Below, one piece after another: positions 26,083-35,077 of a DNA stretch of 64,000 nucleotides. The stretch comes from Candidatus Latescibacterota bacterium (GTDB lineage Bacteria; JAAXHH01). The stretch covers positions 37,240 to 101,239 of the forward strand of contig JAAXHH010000013.1 in assembly GCA_012270975.1 (NCBI GenBank), written 5' to 3'. Made by a program: the position numbers and the translations under genes. The notes beneath the pieces were generated by a model. That model saw only the letters and a list, made by a program, of their open reading frames with translations. It had not been told where the DNA came from and did not search any database. Positions within the stretch are counted from its first letter, which is position 1. Every line of letters begins with the position of its first letter.

Positions 26083-27300
26083 ATGAGCGAAGCACCTGAG
26101 AAGCCCGGACGAATCAGGTCCGGTCCCAGGCTGCGGGCCGCGCTCCTCGTGCTGCCCCTGCTGGCGTTTATCGGCGTAACCTTCCTGGCGCCGCTCGCCA
26201 ACATGCTCGTCCGCAGCGTCTACGACCCTGTTGTGTCCGATGCGCTTCCAGGGACGCTCGAGAAACTACGCAACTGGGACGCTCAGGCACTCCCTGACGA
26301 GACCGTGTACGAAACGCTGGCCGGGGAACTCCTGAAAGCCCGCGAGGACCGAACGCTCGGCCAGGTCGCCACCCGGATCAACCGGGTTCAGTCCGGACTG
26401 CGAAGCGTGCTCACGCGCAGCGCCAGGAGGCTGCGGAACGTCGATGAGGGTCCGTGGCGGGAAGCCATGACCGGGATCCACGCGGCCTGGGGAGAGACCG
26501 GAACCTGGCGCGCGCTGCGCGAGGCCGGTGCGCGGTATACTTCTCGCCACTACCTGAACGCCGTCGATCTGCAACGCGATTCCGACGGCTCCATCGTCCC
26601 CCAGCCGGAAGACCGGCGGATCTACCTCACCCTGTTCTGGCGGACCCTGCTCGTGAGCCTGGGAGTGACCGCCCTCTGCCTGCTCATCGGCTACCCCGTC
26701 GCGCGTCTGATCGCCCACGCCCCGCCCAGGCGCGCCTATCTGCTCCTCATCCTGGTCCTCGTGCCGTTCTGGACTTCGCTGCTCGTACGCACGACATCTT
26801 GGATCGTGCTCCTGCAGAACCAGGGCGTCCTCAACGACATGCTCGTCTACGTCGGGCTCGTCGGCGACGACGGCCGGATCGCCATGATCTACAACATGAC
26901 CGGCACCTTCGTGGCCATGACCCACGTGCTGCTGCCTTTCATGGTGCTGCCGCTCTACTCGGTCATGAGCGCCATTCCGCGGGTGCAGACGAGTGCGGCG
27001 GAATCGTTGGGCGCGTCTCCGTGGCAGTCGTTCTGGCGGGTGTACTGGCCCCAGACGCTGCCCGGCGTGGGCGCCGGTTCCCTGCTCGTTTTCATCCTGG
27101 CCATCGGATACTACATCACGCCGGCCCTGGTGGGCGGCAGCACGGGGCAGCTCATCTCCAACATGATCGCCTTCCACATGCAGTCGTCGCTGAACTGGAG
27201 TCTCGCGGCGGCGCTGGGAGGCATCCTGCTGGTGTGCGTGGCGGGGTTGTACGTGCTCTATGACCGGCTCGTGGGCATCGAGCGGATGAGGCTGGGCTGA
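26083..27300 (+). CDS. potB: Polyamine-type ABC transporter permease with large periplasmic insertion
   Basis: 405-aa inner-membrane permease. After TM1 (LRAALLVLPLLAFIGVTFLAPLANML) there is an extra segment of about 130 residues (about 48-180) not found in ordinary PotB proteins of about 280-300 aa; the remaining five helices and the EAA loop (SAAESLGASPWQSFWRVYWPQTLPG) are typical. Similar extended permeases occur in ABC systems for opine- or polyamine-like compounds. RBS GGTGAGGA; start 12 nt after the binding protein. The stop overlaps the next permease start (TGATG). Confidence 0.9.
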   Translation: MSEAPEKPGRIRSGPRLRAALLVLPLLAFIGVTFLAPLANMLVRSVYDPVVSDALPGTLEKLRNWDAQALPDETVYETLAGELLKAREDRTLGQVATRINRVQSGLRSVLTRSARRLRNVDEGPWREAMTGIHAAWGETGTWRALREAGARYTSRHYLNAVDLQRDSDGSIVPQPEDRRIYLTLFWRTLLVSLGVTALCLLIGYPVARLIAHAPPRRAYLLLILVLVPFWTSLLVRTTSWIVLLQNQGVLNDMLVYVGLVGDDGRIAMIYNMTGTFVAMTHVLLPFMVLPLYSVMSAIPRVQTSAAESLGASPWQSFWRVYWPQTLPGVGAGSLLVFILAIGYYITPALVGGSTGQLISNMIAFHMQSSLNWSLAAALGGILLVCVAGLYVLYDRLVGIERMRLG

Positions 27301-28118
27301 TGACGATGACCGCTGAACAGGGATTCTGGCGCGCCGCGTACCTGGGATTCTGCGCGCTCGTATTCGCCTTCCTGCTCGCGCCGATCCTGGTGATCGTGCC
27401 GCTGAGCTTTAACGCCGAACCCTATTTCACCTTCACCGAGGGCATGCTCCGCCTGGACGCCGACGCCTGGTCGCTCAGGTGGTACCGGCAGATCGTGGAG
27501 GACGAGGAGTGGTCGCGGGCGCTGGCCAACAGCCTGGTCATCGGGGTCTCCGCCACGGTCCTTGCGACCGTGCTGGGCACGCTCGCAGCCCTGGGCCTGG
27601 CGAACACGGCCATGCCGGCGCGCCGTTTCGTCACGGGGCTCCTGATTTCACCCATGGTCACGCCCGTGATCATTTCGGCCGCGGGAATGTTTTTCTTCTA
27701 CTCGAACCTGGGTCTTGCCCAGACCCACCTCGGACTGATCCTCGCCCACGCCGCCCTCGGAACGCCCTTCGTCGTGATCACGGTAACGGCCACGCTGGCC
27801 GGGTACGACACGAACCTGTCGCGGGCAGCCGCCAGCCTCGGTGCGGGCCCCTTGAGGATCTTCCGGCGCGTCCAACTGCCCCTGATCGCGCCAGGGGTCG
27901 TCTCCGGTGCGATCTTCGCTTTCGCCGCGTCCTTCGACGAGGTCGTCGTGGTGCTCTTCATGGGCGGGATCGAGCAGCGGACCATACCGCGCCAGATGTG
28001 GTCGGGCATCCGCGAGGAGATCAGCCCCGCCATCCTGGCCGTGGCCGTCTTCCTCATCGTATTCGCGGTGCTGTTCCTGTTGACCGTGGAGTGGCTCAGG
28101 AGGCGGAACGCGAGGTAG
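27300..28118 (+). CDS. potC: Polyamine-type ABC transporter permease (PotC type)
   Basis: 272-aa second permease of the importer. Six hydrophobic segments are visible, beginning AYLGFCALVFAFLLAPILVIVPLSF, and the EAA loop SRAAASLGAGPLRIFRRVQLPLIAPGV couples it to the ATPase. Its ATG overlaps the TGA of the previous permease. Four genes in a row make a complete importer; it is the last gene of the operon and faces the Rieske oxygenase gene, separated by an 18-nt tandem repeat. Confidence 0.92.
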   Translation: MTMTAEQGFWRAAYLGFCALVFAFLLAPILVIVPLSFNAEPYFTFTEGMLRLDADAWSLRWYRQIVEDEEWSRALANSLVIGVSATVLATVLGTLAALGLANTAMPARRFVTGLLISPMVTPVIISAAGMFFFYSNLGLAQTHLGLILAHAALGTPFVVITVTATLAGYDTNLSRAAASLGAGPLRIFRRVQLPLIAPGVVSGAIFAFAASFDEVVVVLFMGGIEQRTIPRQMWSGIREEISPAILAVAVFLIVFAVLFLLTVEWLRRRNAR

Positions 28119-28129
28119 GAGAGCCGTGG

Positions 28130-28183
28130 GGGCGAACCTGGACGCACGGGTGAACCTGGACGCACGGGCGAACCGGGACGCGC
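28130..28183. repeat. 18-nt tandem repeat, three units, between convergent genes
   Basis: Three head-to-tail units: GGGCGAACCTGGACGCAC, GGGTGAACCTGGACGCAC, GGGCGAACCGGGACGCGC. The first two differ at one base. It sits between the ends of potC and the Rieske gene, so it is more likely a small expansion or a terminator spacer than an operator. Confidence 0.9.
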
Positions 28184-28193
28184 GACAGGGCGA

Positions 28194-29285
28194 TCAGTCC
28201 GATTCCGCGCCGTTCATGTACTCGTTCATCAGCGAATGGAAGTGGTGCACGCCGTTCTCCCGCTTGACGGAGAACCGGCCCTGGTTGTAGGAAGCGGACT
28301 GCAGCCCGCGCTGGACATGCTCGCAGATGAAGATGTCCTCTTCCTGGATCTCGTCCCCGAAGTCCACCAGGTTTTCCACGTCCTGTTCCATGTCGGGCGA
28401 CAGGTACCATTCGAAGATGGTCAGGCATCGGTCGTGGCCCATGGGCACCACCAGGTTGGTCTGCATCTGGCCCAGGTAGATGTTGAGCATGAGCGTGGGA
28501 AAGACCCAGTAGTACTGCGTGTCGCCCTGGTCCTGCTCTGTCGGCAGGTAGCGTCGCGGCCCCTTGTACCCCTTCTTCTCCGGGCCGAAGATCGGGGCGT
28601 GCTGGATAGAGTAGTAGCGGAAGGGCTCCACCCGGTAGGCGTCGTAGTCGATCTCGCGGTACAACCCCGGATGCACGACCGGCAGGTGATAACCTTCCAG
28701 GTAGTTGTCCACGTACACCTTCCAGTTGCAGTCCATCTCGTAGTCGCGGCGTTTGGCCCACTTCATCTCGCCGATGTTGTGGGCGGCGGCGCGTTTTTCG
28801 ATGTCGCCCAGAAAGGCCTCCAGGGGCGGCGCCGTCTCGTCCAGGTTGACGAACAGCAGAGGTCCCCACTGGCTCACGCGCACCGGTTTCAGCGCCATGG
28901 CGCAGCGGTCGAGGGCCTGCACGTCTTCGAATTCGGGTGCGTGGCGCAGCGATCCGTCCAGGTTGTAGGTCCACCCGTGGTAATAGCAGACGAAGGTCCG
29001 CCGGTTGCCCTGCTCGAGGGCCACGGGCCCGGCGCGGTGCTTGCACACGTTGAAGAACGCGCGGACCACGTCGTCGGCACCGCGGGCGATGACCACCGGC
29101 TCCCCCGCCACGTCTACCGTGAAGTAGTCTCCGACGCGGGCCACCTGGTCCGCCCGTCCCACGAGCTGCCACGTCCTGCGGAATATGTCCCTGTATTCCC
29201 GCTGCAGGAACGCCGGATCGGTGTACCAGGAAGACGGAATCGTCCAGGCGGTCTCGATGTTCTGATCGAATGGATGATCGTTCAT
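28194..29285 (-). CDS. Rieske ring-hydroxylating-type oxygenase, alpha subunit
   Basis: 363-aa oxygenase with an N-terminal Rieske [2Fe-2S] domain, CKHRAGPVALEQGNRRTFVCYYHGW (CxH...CxxH, about residues 80-105), and a C-terminal mononuclear-iron catalytic domain with DNYLEGYHLPVVHP supplying the His ligands. Such proteins need a reductase partner, which is not in the window. The overall shape is close to choline/carnitine/glycine-betaine monooxygenases, which act on quaternary amines. It is convergent with a polyamine-type ABC importer, so an imported amine may be its substrate; that is inference. Start ATG 29285 (MNDHPFDQ) with AAGGAG about 9 nt upstream; the track start adds eight residues. 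Confidence 0.9.
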   Translation of the reverse strand: MNDHPFDQNIETAWTIPSSWYTDPAFLQREYRDIFRRTWQLVGRADQVARVGDYFTVDVAGEPVVIARGADDVVRAFFNVCKHRAGPVALEQGNRRTFVCYYHGWTYNLDGSLRHAPEFEDVQALDRCAMALKPVRVSQWGPLLFVNLDETAPPLEAFLGDIEKRAAAHNIGEMKWAKRRDYEMDCNWKVYVDNYLEGYHLPVVHPGLYREIDYDAYRVEPFRYYSIQHAPIFGPEKKGYKGPRRYLPTEQDQGDTQYYWVFPTLMLNIYLGQMQTNLVVPMGHDRCLTIFEWYLSPDMEQDVENLVDFGDEIQEEDIFICEHVQRGLQSASYNQGRFSVKRENGVHHFHSLMNEYMNGAESD

Positions 29286-29390
29286 GCGATCGAATCTCCT
29301 TGCTTTCACCGTCCTGGTCTGCCGCTCAGGTTCAGCAGCCGGTCCACATGCGAAATATCGGCTATTTCGGGAAGCCGCGCCATCTTTTTG

Positions 29391-32096
29391 CTAAAGCCCT
29401 TCCGAGTCCAGAACCTCGGCCGTCGCGAGTCCCTTTTCGGCCAACTGCGCCTCGATCCCGGCGCGGTCTCCCACGAGCAGATAGCCCGCGCGCGACTGTT
29501 TGAGGTACTGGCGGGCGGCGTTTCTCACGTCATCCAGCGTGACGGACTCGAGGTTCCCCATCGCATCCTGTATGTCCGTCATGGGCCTTCCCGAGCTCCA
29601 GAGTCCGCCGATACTGCCCGCGATGCGCCGCAGGGATTCGAACTGCTGGGCGTATCCCCGGATCCGGCCCGTCCGCGCCTCCTCCAGTTCTTCGCCGCCT
29701 ACCGGCCGTTCGCCGGCCAGCCCCCGCATTTCCGACATCAGCTCCTGCACGACCTCGCCGGTCTTATCGGCCTGGATCGACGTCTGAACTTTCCAGTAGC
29801 CGGCCACGCCGAGCAGGCCCAGCATAGTCGATACCCCGTATGTGTAGCCTTTTTCTTCCCGGAGGTTCAGGTTCAGGCGGGACTGGAAACCGCCGCCCCA
29901 GACCGCGTCCACGAGTCGAAGGGCGTAATAGTCGGGTGTGTCGCGCCCCGGCGCCTCGCTGAACTGGCAGACCACCGTTTGTGGGGCACCGGGACGATCG
30001 ACGAGCCAGGTCCGGTTCATCTTGCGCTCCGGCGAAGGATCCGGCACCGTTGCGGCCGGCCTGACGTCACCCTTCCAGGACCCGAACCGGTTCTCCGCCA
30101 GTTTCATCGCCTGGTCGCGGGTGATGTCGCCTGCGAACACCAGGGCGGACTGGTCCGGCCGCCAGTTATCTTCGTAGGCCCGGGCGAGATCGTATCTCGT
30201 CACGTCGGCCACCGTGGACGCGTACCCCTGTACGGGACGCCCGTAAGGATGATCGCCGCCGAAGACCAGTCTGGGGCATAGCCGCTGGGCCAGCGCCTGC
30301 GGGTGGGAGGCCTGCTGCGCCAGGTAGTCCAGGTGCCGATGCCGCTCGCGCTCCAGTTCCTCCTCGGGAAACTGGGGGTTGCGCACGACCTCCGCGAAGA
30401 GGGTCATGGCCGCGGCCAGGTTTCCCGTAAGCACATCCAACCCCAGGCGGGCGGATTCGAGATACATGGATTTTCGTATTACCGTACCCAGCCGGCTCAG
30501 CGTTTCGTCAATCGCCAGCGCACCGTAACCCCGCGTGCCCTTGTCCATGGTCTGCAGCATGAGCTGCGCCACGCCGCACCGCTCCGGCGTATCGTTTACG
30601 CTGCCCGATTTCACGGCCAGCGACACGGCCACCTTGGGGAGATCGTGGTGTTCGACGACCAGGACCTCGAGTCCGTTGTCGAGCCGTTCCTCGTGAACCA
30701 CGGGCGTCTGGAAGGGCGTATCCTTGCCTAACGCGGGCACACGCGACCGATCCAGTGTCTCGGCGGCCTCCGCTGGCGCACTCTGATCGGCCCCCTGCGG
30801 CAGCGTGTCGGGGTAATACCGGAGCAGCAGGCCGTGCCGGGAGACCAGCCACCGCTGGACCGTCTGCGCGATTACCGAACCATTCAGCTCGAGGAACCGG
30901 TCGTGTTCGACGTGGAAGTACCCCGGGTCGTTCCGGTAGGTGTTCGACTCGTTCAGCCGGTCCGCCTTGCCGCCGAAACCTCCGATGCGCTCGAGGCTCG
31001 AGACGTACTGGTACTCCCAAACGGTCCGGGCGCGCTCCACCTCGTCCCGGGTCGGTCCGCTGGCCGCCAGCCGCGCGATTTCCCTCGTGACCAGGTCCTC
31101 GACCTCCAGGACGTCGCCGCCGGGGCGGACGGTGGCGACGACCCCGAACAACCCGGCGATTTCCTGCGCGTAGTTGAAAGTGCTGACCTCGGTGCACAGC
31201 CTCCGGTCGTATACCAGGAGTTTCTCAAGCCGGGAAGACAGGCCGTCTCCAAGTACGGCCGCGGCCGCGTCCAGTGCGATCTCGTCCGTTTCGAACCTTG
31301 CCGGCGCCGGCCAGACCATGTGGACCCGGGCCTGGGGGACGCGGTCGGTGACCTCCACGATCTTGCTTTCGGGCAGGGAAGGCACCCAGCGCCGCTGCCG
31401 GTCAATCAGGGGACCGGGTTCCAGTCCGCCGTAGTAATGGGCCACGCGGTCCCGGGCATGGTCTTCGTCGAAATCTCCGGCAATGACCAGCGAAAGGTTG
31501 CTGGGCGTGTAGTAGGTCCGGAAAAACTCGGCCACTTCGTCCACCGTGGCGGCTTCCAGGTCTTCGTGCCTTCCGATGACGGGCCAGGAATAGGGATGGC
31601 CGGTGGGATAGAGGTGCTCGTTGACCAGTTCGAACCAGCGGCCGTAGGGCTGGTTCTCCGTGGTCTGGCGGCGTTCGTTCCGGACGACCTCGCGCTGGTT
31701 CTCGAAGTTCTCCTTCGTGAGCGCGTCGGCCAGCGTGGCGATCCGGTCCGATTCCAGCCACAGCACGTACTCCAGGTTGCCCGAGGGCACGGTGGCGAAG
31801 TAGTTGGTGCGATCGTAACTCGTCGTACCGTTGACGCCGCCTTCCCGCAGGTTGCCGCCCGCCTGTTCGATGTACTTGAAGTATCCCCCGGGCGCGTTTT
31901 CCGACCCCTCGAACATCAGGTGCTCGAAGAGATGAGCGAACCCCGTGCGGCCGGGGCGCTCCACCTTGGACCCCACGTGGAACCAGTGATTTACATGTAC
32001 CACGGGCAACTTGCGGTCGATGTGCAGGATAACCTGCAATCCATTCGCAAGGGTATACTTCTCAAAAGATACCCGCGGCAGGGACTTCTCCGCCAT
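29391..32096 (-). CDS. M16-family zinc metalloprotease (pitrilysin/insulinase type)
   Basis: 901-aa protease with two M16 units fused in one chain. The inverted zinc motif HLFEH is at residues 55-59 with the third ligand Glu in NFENQREVVRNERRQ. The second half (about 450-901), starting ERLDNGLEVLVVEHHDLPKV, lacks the zinc motif, as in family members where it forms the inactive half of the closed chamber. There is no signal peptide, although many relatives are secreted. ATG 32096 has no strong RBS. M16 enzymes degrade peptides within a clam-shell chamber. Shadow ORFs cover the opposite strand. Confidence 0.92.
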   Translation of the reverse strand: MAEKSLPRVSFEKYTLANGLQVILHIDRKLPVVHVNHWFHVGSKVERPGRTGFAHLFEHLMFEGSENAPGGYFKYIEQAGGNLREGGVNGTTSYDRTNYFATVPSGNLEYVLWLESDRIATLADALTKENFENQREVVRNERRQTTENQPYGRWFELVNEHLYPTGHPYSWPVIGRHEDLEAATVDEVAEFFRTYYTPSNLSLVIAGDFDEDHARDRVAHYYGGLEPGPLIDRQRRWVPSLPESKIVEVTDRVPQARVHMVWPAPARFETDEIALDAAAAVLGDGLSSRLEKLLVYDRRLCTEVSTFNYAQEIAGLFGVVATVRPGGDVLEVEDLVTREIARLAASGPTRDEVERARTVWEYQYVSSLERIGGFGGKADRLNESNTYRNDPGYFHVEHDRFLELNGSVIAQTVQRWLVSRHGLLLRYYPDTLPQGADQSAPAEAAETLDRSRVPALGKDTPFQTPVVHEERLDNGLEVLVVEHHDLPKVAVSLAVKSGSVNDTPERCGVAQLMLQTMDKGTRGYGALAIDETLSRLGTVIRKSMYLESARLGLDVLTGNLAAAMTLFAEVVRNPQFPEEELERERHRHLDYLAQQASHPQALAQRLCPRLVFGGDHPYGRPVQGYASTVADVTRYDLARAYEDNWRPDQSALVFAGDITRDQAMKLAENRFGSWKGDVRPAATVPDPSPERKMNRTWLVDRPGAPQTVVCQFSEAPGRDTPDYYALRLVDAVWGGGFQSRLNLNLREEKGYTYGVSTMLGLLGVAGYWKVQTSIQADKTGEVVQELMSEMRGLAGERPVGGEELEEARTGRIRGYAQQFESLRRIAGSIGGLWSSGRPMTDIQDAMGNLESVTLDDVRNAARQYLKQSRAGYLLVGDRAGIEAQLAEKGLATAEVLDSEGL

Positions 32097-32219
32097 GGCT
32101 CATCCCGGTTACAGTTACTGGCGGCACAGGCTGGGGAGTACAGATATGCGGCTATGCGGCGCCAGGATGAATGTGCTTCCAAACGGCGGTGGCCGGGCAG
32201 GCCCGTTACACCGGATCCA

Positions 32220-33284
32220 CTACACCGGCTCTACCTTGCCCGACTTCGCGGAACGGTACGCGGCGTCCAGGATCATGACGGAACGCATGGCCGCGGTGCC
32301 GGGCGTGAAGTTCTCCACGTCGCGGCCGAGGATCAGGTCGGCGAAGTTCTCCGGAGGCCCTTCGCAGCTGTAGGCGCCGGCGTCGGGGGCCACGTCGTGG
32401 ACCTGGTCCCGTCCGTCGTGCCGATGGACCGCGAGGCGCGCCCGCTCGACATCAAGGAGGAGCATGCCCTCGGAACCGAAGATCCGGATGTCGAGCTGGA
32501 ACATCTGTCCTTCGGGGATGTCCCCCGACCCGGAGAGCGCGCCGATCACGCCGTCCTCGAAGCGGACGGTCACGGCGTCGTACATCTCCACCCGGGACCC
32601 GGCTTCCGCCATCATGGCGAAGACCTCGCCGGGGACGAGTCCCGTGAGCCAGGACAGCAGGCCCAGGCTGTGGGACATCTGCGCATGGCCGTAGCCGCCG
32701 TCGGCCACCACGGGATCGGCCCAGGTGGCCGGATCGGGCGCGAAGAGACCGCCGCCGTTGGCCTCGTGGTCGAAGTCCAGGCCCTGGAGCAGGCCCCGTA
32801 TGGGAGAAGCCATGTGGCAGAGCACGGACTCGATCTTTCCCACGACTCCGGCGTCGAGCTGCCGCTTGGCCGCCTGGATGTACGGCTTGTGGTGCCACCC
32901 GTAGGGGACGAGCAGGTGAAGACCCTTCTCGTCCGCCAGCCGGACAAGTTCTCTGGCGTCGGCGCTCTTCGTGCACATGGGCTTTTCGACCATGACGTGC
33001 AACCCGCGTTCCAGGGCCGCGCTCGCGTGCTCGAAGTGCAGCGTATGAGGACTGGACACCACCACGCCGTCCAGCTCGACTTCGTCCAGCATCCGGCGGT
33101 AGTCTTCCGTCCCGTACGGCACGCCGAAAGCCTCCTGCACCTGGCGCAGTTCGGCCGCCCCGAGCCGGCAGACGGCCGACAGTTCCACGTCCCCCGCCTC
33201 GTCGGCCCGCTTCCGCAGCACCGGCAGGTGGTTGGCCGTCGCCCACCACCCGGTGCCGATGAATCCTATGTGCGCTTTATCCAT
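32220..33284 (-). CDS. Gfo/Idh/MocA family oxidoreductase
   Basis: 354-aa NAD(P)-dependent oxidoreductase, usually acting on sugars, inositols or their acids. Rossmann motif IGFIGTGWWATANHLPVL at the N terminus and the catalytic-domain signature MVEKPMCTK (EKP). The C-terminal alpha/beta domain is complete. Start ATG 33284 (MDKAHIGFIGTGWW) with CGAGGAA upstream; the 27-residue extension in the track is not conserved-looking. It is 87 nt downstream of the beta-propeller gene on the same strand, so the two may form an operon. Substrate unknown. Confidence 0.92.
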   Translation of the reverse strand: MDKAHIGFIGTGWWATANHLPVLRKRADEAGDVELSAVCRLGAAELRQVQEAFGVPYGTEDYRRMLDEVELDGVVVSSPHTLHFEHASAALERGLHVMVEKPMCTKSADARELVRLADEKGLHLLVPYGWHHKPYIQAAKRQLDAGVVGKIESVLCHMASPIRGLLQGLDFDHEANGGGLFAPDPATWADPVVADGGYGHAQMSHSLGLLSWLTGLVPGEVFAMMAEAGSRVEMYDAVTVRFEDGVIGALSGSGDIPEGQMFQLDIRIFGSEGMLLLDVERARLAVHRHDGRDQVHDVAPDAGAYSCEGPPENFADLILGRDVENFTPGTAAMRSVMILDAAYRSAKSGKVEPV

Positions 33285-33370
33285 ACTCGATTCCTCGTTG
33301 TTTACAGTCCTCGTCTTTTCAGTCATCGACTTGTCTGCCCGTGCCGTTGCTATGAACGCGTGCACTTGAA

Positions 33371-34003
33371 CTAAACCGAACGCGTGCCCCGGAATACGCC
33401 GCCCGTCGTGGCGTCCACGATCCAGACCTCATTCTGCCAGAGGGTAAACCCATGGGGTTCCGGACCCTCCACGTCCAACCGGTCCAGTTGCTTTCCCGTA
33501 TCGGGATCGTACAGGAAAATCGCCCGGTGATTGGTTTCCACGCACCAGAGCTTTCCGTTTTCCCACGCAATGCCGTGGGGCCGGTCTCCCGGGGCCGGGA
33601 AGGACTGCAGCACGGTCCATTCTTCGGGATCCATCCGGTAGATAGTGGCGTCGGGAGGCGATGACATCCACAGTTCCCCGTCCCGCCATTCCAGCCCGTG
33701 GGCCCCGGTTTTCTTCGCGCCCGGCGTGGCGTAACGTTTCAGCGTATTTCCCGACGCGGGATCGATCTTCAGGGTCTCGCAACTGTAGGTGGAAGATACC
33801 CAGAGATGGGTGCCGCTGTGGGTGATCCCGCTGCCCCGGTCGGAGTCGCTGTCGAAGATGCGCAACGTCGCGCCGTCGCGGTAGTCGTGACAGCTGATCC
33901 GGTTGTCGCCCTGGTCCAGTATCCAGAGCCCCTCGGTGGTGGCCTGCAGCCCGTTGGGGTGGGGGCCGGGCGCATCAAAGACGTGGCTGAGCGACAGTTT
34001 CAT
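33371..34003 (-). CDS. Beta-propeller repeat protein (SMP-30/Vgb/NHL-like)
   Basis: 210-aa protein of repeated blades such as GLWILDQGDNRISCHDY, GTHLWVSSTYSCETLKIDPASGN, GELWMSSPPDATIYRMDPEEW, GKLWCVETNHRAIFLYDPDTGK and NEVWIVDATTGGV. The regular LW(V/I)xxxxxxxIxxxDP pattern and length match short lactonase/streptogramin-lyase-like propellers. No signal peptide. It precedes the Gfo/Idh gene on the same strand. It could be a sugar-lactone-handling partner for that dehydrogenase, which is inference. Confidence 0.78.
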   Translation of the reverse strand: MKLSLSHVFDAPGPHPNGLQATTEGLWILDQGDNRISCHDYRDGATLRIFDSDSDRGSGITHSGTHLWVSSTYSCETLKIDPASGNTLKRYATPGAKKTGAHGLEWRDGELWMSSPPDATIYRMDPEEWTVLQSFPAPGDRPHGIAWENGKLWCVETNHRAIFLYDPDTGKQLDRLDVEGPEPHGFTLWQNEVWIVDATTGGVFRGTRSV

Positions 34004-34173
34004 TCAACAGCCTTTCCGCGATCAGGTACCGGGGGCCGGACAACACTCCAAAAATGCAACCGGTCCCCGTGCACTGTCAAGACACAAAGGCGGGCGTTCA
34101 TATGGTAATCCCGAATGGCGATCGGGGACCGGGTCCAGGCCGGGCGCGTCGACCCGGGCCGGAACGAAAAGTG

Positions 34174-34211
34174 TTGACGTCCTGGTGATATATCTATATT
34201 TTTAGAAATAT
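34174..34211 (+). promoter_or_regulatory. Promoter and operator palindrome of the arsR-arsI operon
   Basis: TTGACG (34174-34179), 17-nt spacer, TATTTT (34197-34202). A perfect dyad ATATTT-TTAG-AAATAT (34196-34211) covers the -10 box through the start codon, a classic position for ArsR autorepression. The predicted transcription start falls at or within a base or two of the ATG at 34210 and no Shine-Dalgarno site is present, so the mRNA may be leaderless. Confidence 0.7.
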
Positions 34212-34524
34212 GGAAATGATCAACACCATATTTGCCGCCGCGGACCTCGAAGCCGAAGAGAAACACGCGTCGGCCTTCAAGGCGCTGAGCCACAAGACGC
34301 GCCTGGCCATCTTCTATCACCTCGTCAGGAAAGGCGAAGCGGGGGATACCGTCGGGAACCTGCAGGAGGCCGTCGCCATTCCGTGGGCGACCCTGTCCCA
34401 TCACCTGGACGTCCTGCACCGGGCGGATCTTCTGGAGTCCCGGCGCGAAGAGCGGTATATCTTTTACCGCGTGCGGCCCGAAAAGGTAAGTGACTTGGTA
34501 CGTCTGCTTACCGCATGTTGTTAA
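34210..34524 (+). CDS. arsR: ArsR-family metalloregulator
   Basis: 104-aa winged-helix repressor. The domain is typical: FKALSHKTRLAIFYHLVRKGEAGDTVGNLQEAVAIPWATLSHHLDVLHRADLLESRREERYIFYRVRPEKV. It does not have the ELCVCDL box of classical ArsR; the only cysteines are the C-terminal pair TACC, so the metalloid site would be at the C terminus, as in some ArsR/organoarsenical regulators. It is 30 nt upstream of arsI and so probably controls it. Start ATG 34210 could alternatively be the second ATG at 34216. Confidence 0.88.
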   Translation: MEMINTIFAAADLEAEEKHASAFKALSHKTRLAIFYHLVRKGEAGDTVGNLQEAVAIPWATLSHHLDVLHRADLLESRREERYIFYRVRPEKVSDLVRLLTACC

Positions 34525-34554
34525 CTGTCCCAACGGAGATACCGGAGGAAATCC

Positions 34555-35034
34555 ATGTCAGACTATCCCAAGATCCACCTGTCGTTTCCCGTCCGTGACC
34601 TGGACCGGAGTGTCGCATTTTACAAGAAGTTCTTCGGCGAGGATCCCGTGAAGACCCAGCCCGGTTACGTCAAGTTCCTGCCTTCCATCGCACCCTTGAA
34701 CCTGGCCCTGTATTCGGATGGGAAGGCCGTGGGCGATACGGCAAATCATTTCGGCATCGAAGTTCAGGATCACGAAACGGTCCTGCGACATCTGCTGCGG
34801 ATCAGGACATCCGGACTGGAAACCCGGGAAGAGATGGACTGCGACTGCTGTTACGCCAACCAGGACAAGTTCTGGGTGGAGGATCCGGATGGCCGTGAAT
34901 GGGAGATCTACGTGCTGAACCGGGACCTGGATGAATCCGGCGGGCGGGATGAAGAAGCCTGTTGCGCGGAACCGGAAGCCAGTGACGATGCCGGCCGGGC
35001 GTGTTCGACCGAAGTACCGGCCTGCTGCGGATAG
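34555..35034 (+). CDS. arsI: ArsI/CadI-family dioxygenase (organoarsenical C-As lyase type)
   Basis: 159-aa vicinal-oxygen-chelate protein of the ArsI/CadI family, which cleaves the C-As bond of trivalent organoarsenicals. It begins KIHLSFPVRDLDRSVAFYKKFFG (first metal His), has ANHFGIEVQD, the vicinal Cys pair in DCDCCYANQDKFWVEDPDG that binds the trivalent arsenic substrate, and EWEIYVLN (Glu ligand). The C-terminal tail is Cys-rich (EACCAEPEA, PACCG). It follows arsR in the same operon with a GGAGG site. Cadmium-induced CadI proteins have the same fold, but the ArsR neighbour and Cys pair support an arsenic role. Confidence 0.88.
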   Translation: MSDYPKIHLSFPVRDLDRSVAFYKKFFGEDPVKTQPGYVKFLPSIAPLNLALYSDGKAVGDTANHFGIEVQDHETVLRHLLRIRTSGLETREEMDCDCCYANQDKFWVEDPDGREWEIYVLNRDLDESGGRDEEACCAEPEASDDAGRACSTEVPACCG

Positions 35035-35077
35035 CGTACCGCGCCGGTTACGTATTGTTGCCGAACAGGAGCAGATC

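Noticed and set aside
30834-33374. 846-aa plus-strand ORF
   Set aside because: It covers the M16 and Gfo/Idh genes in antisense, is rich in His/Arg/Gly and shows no domain.
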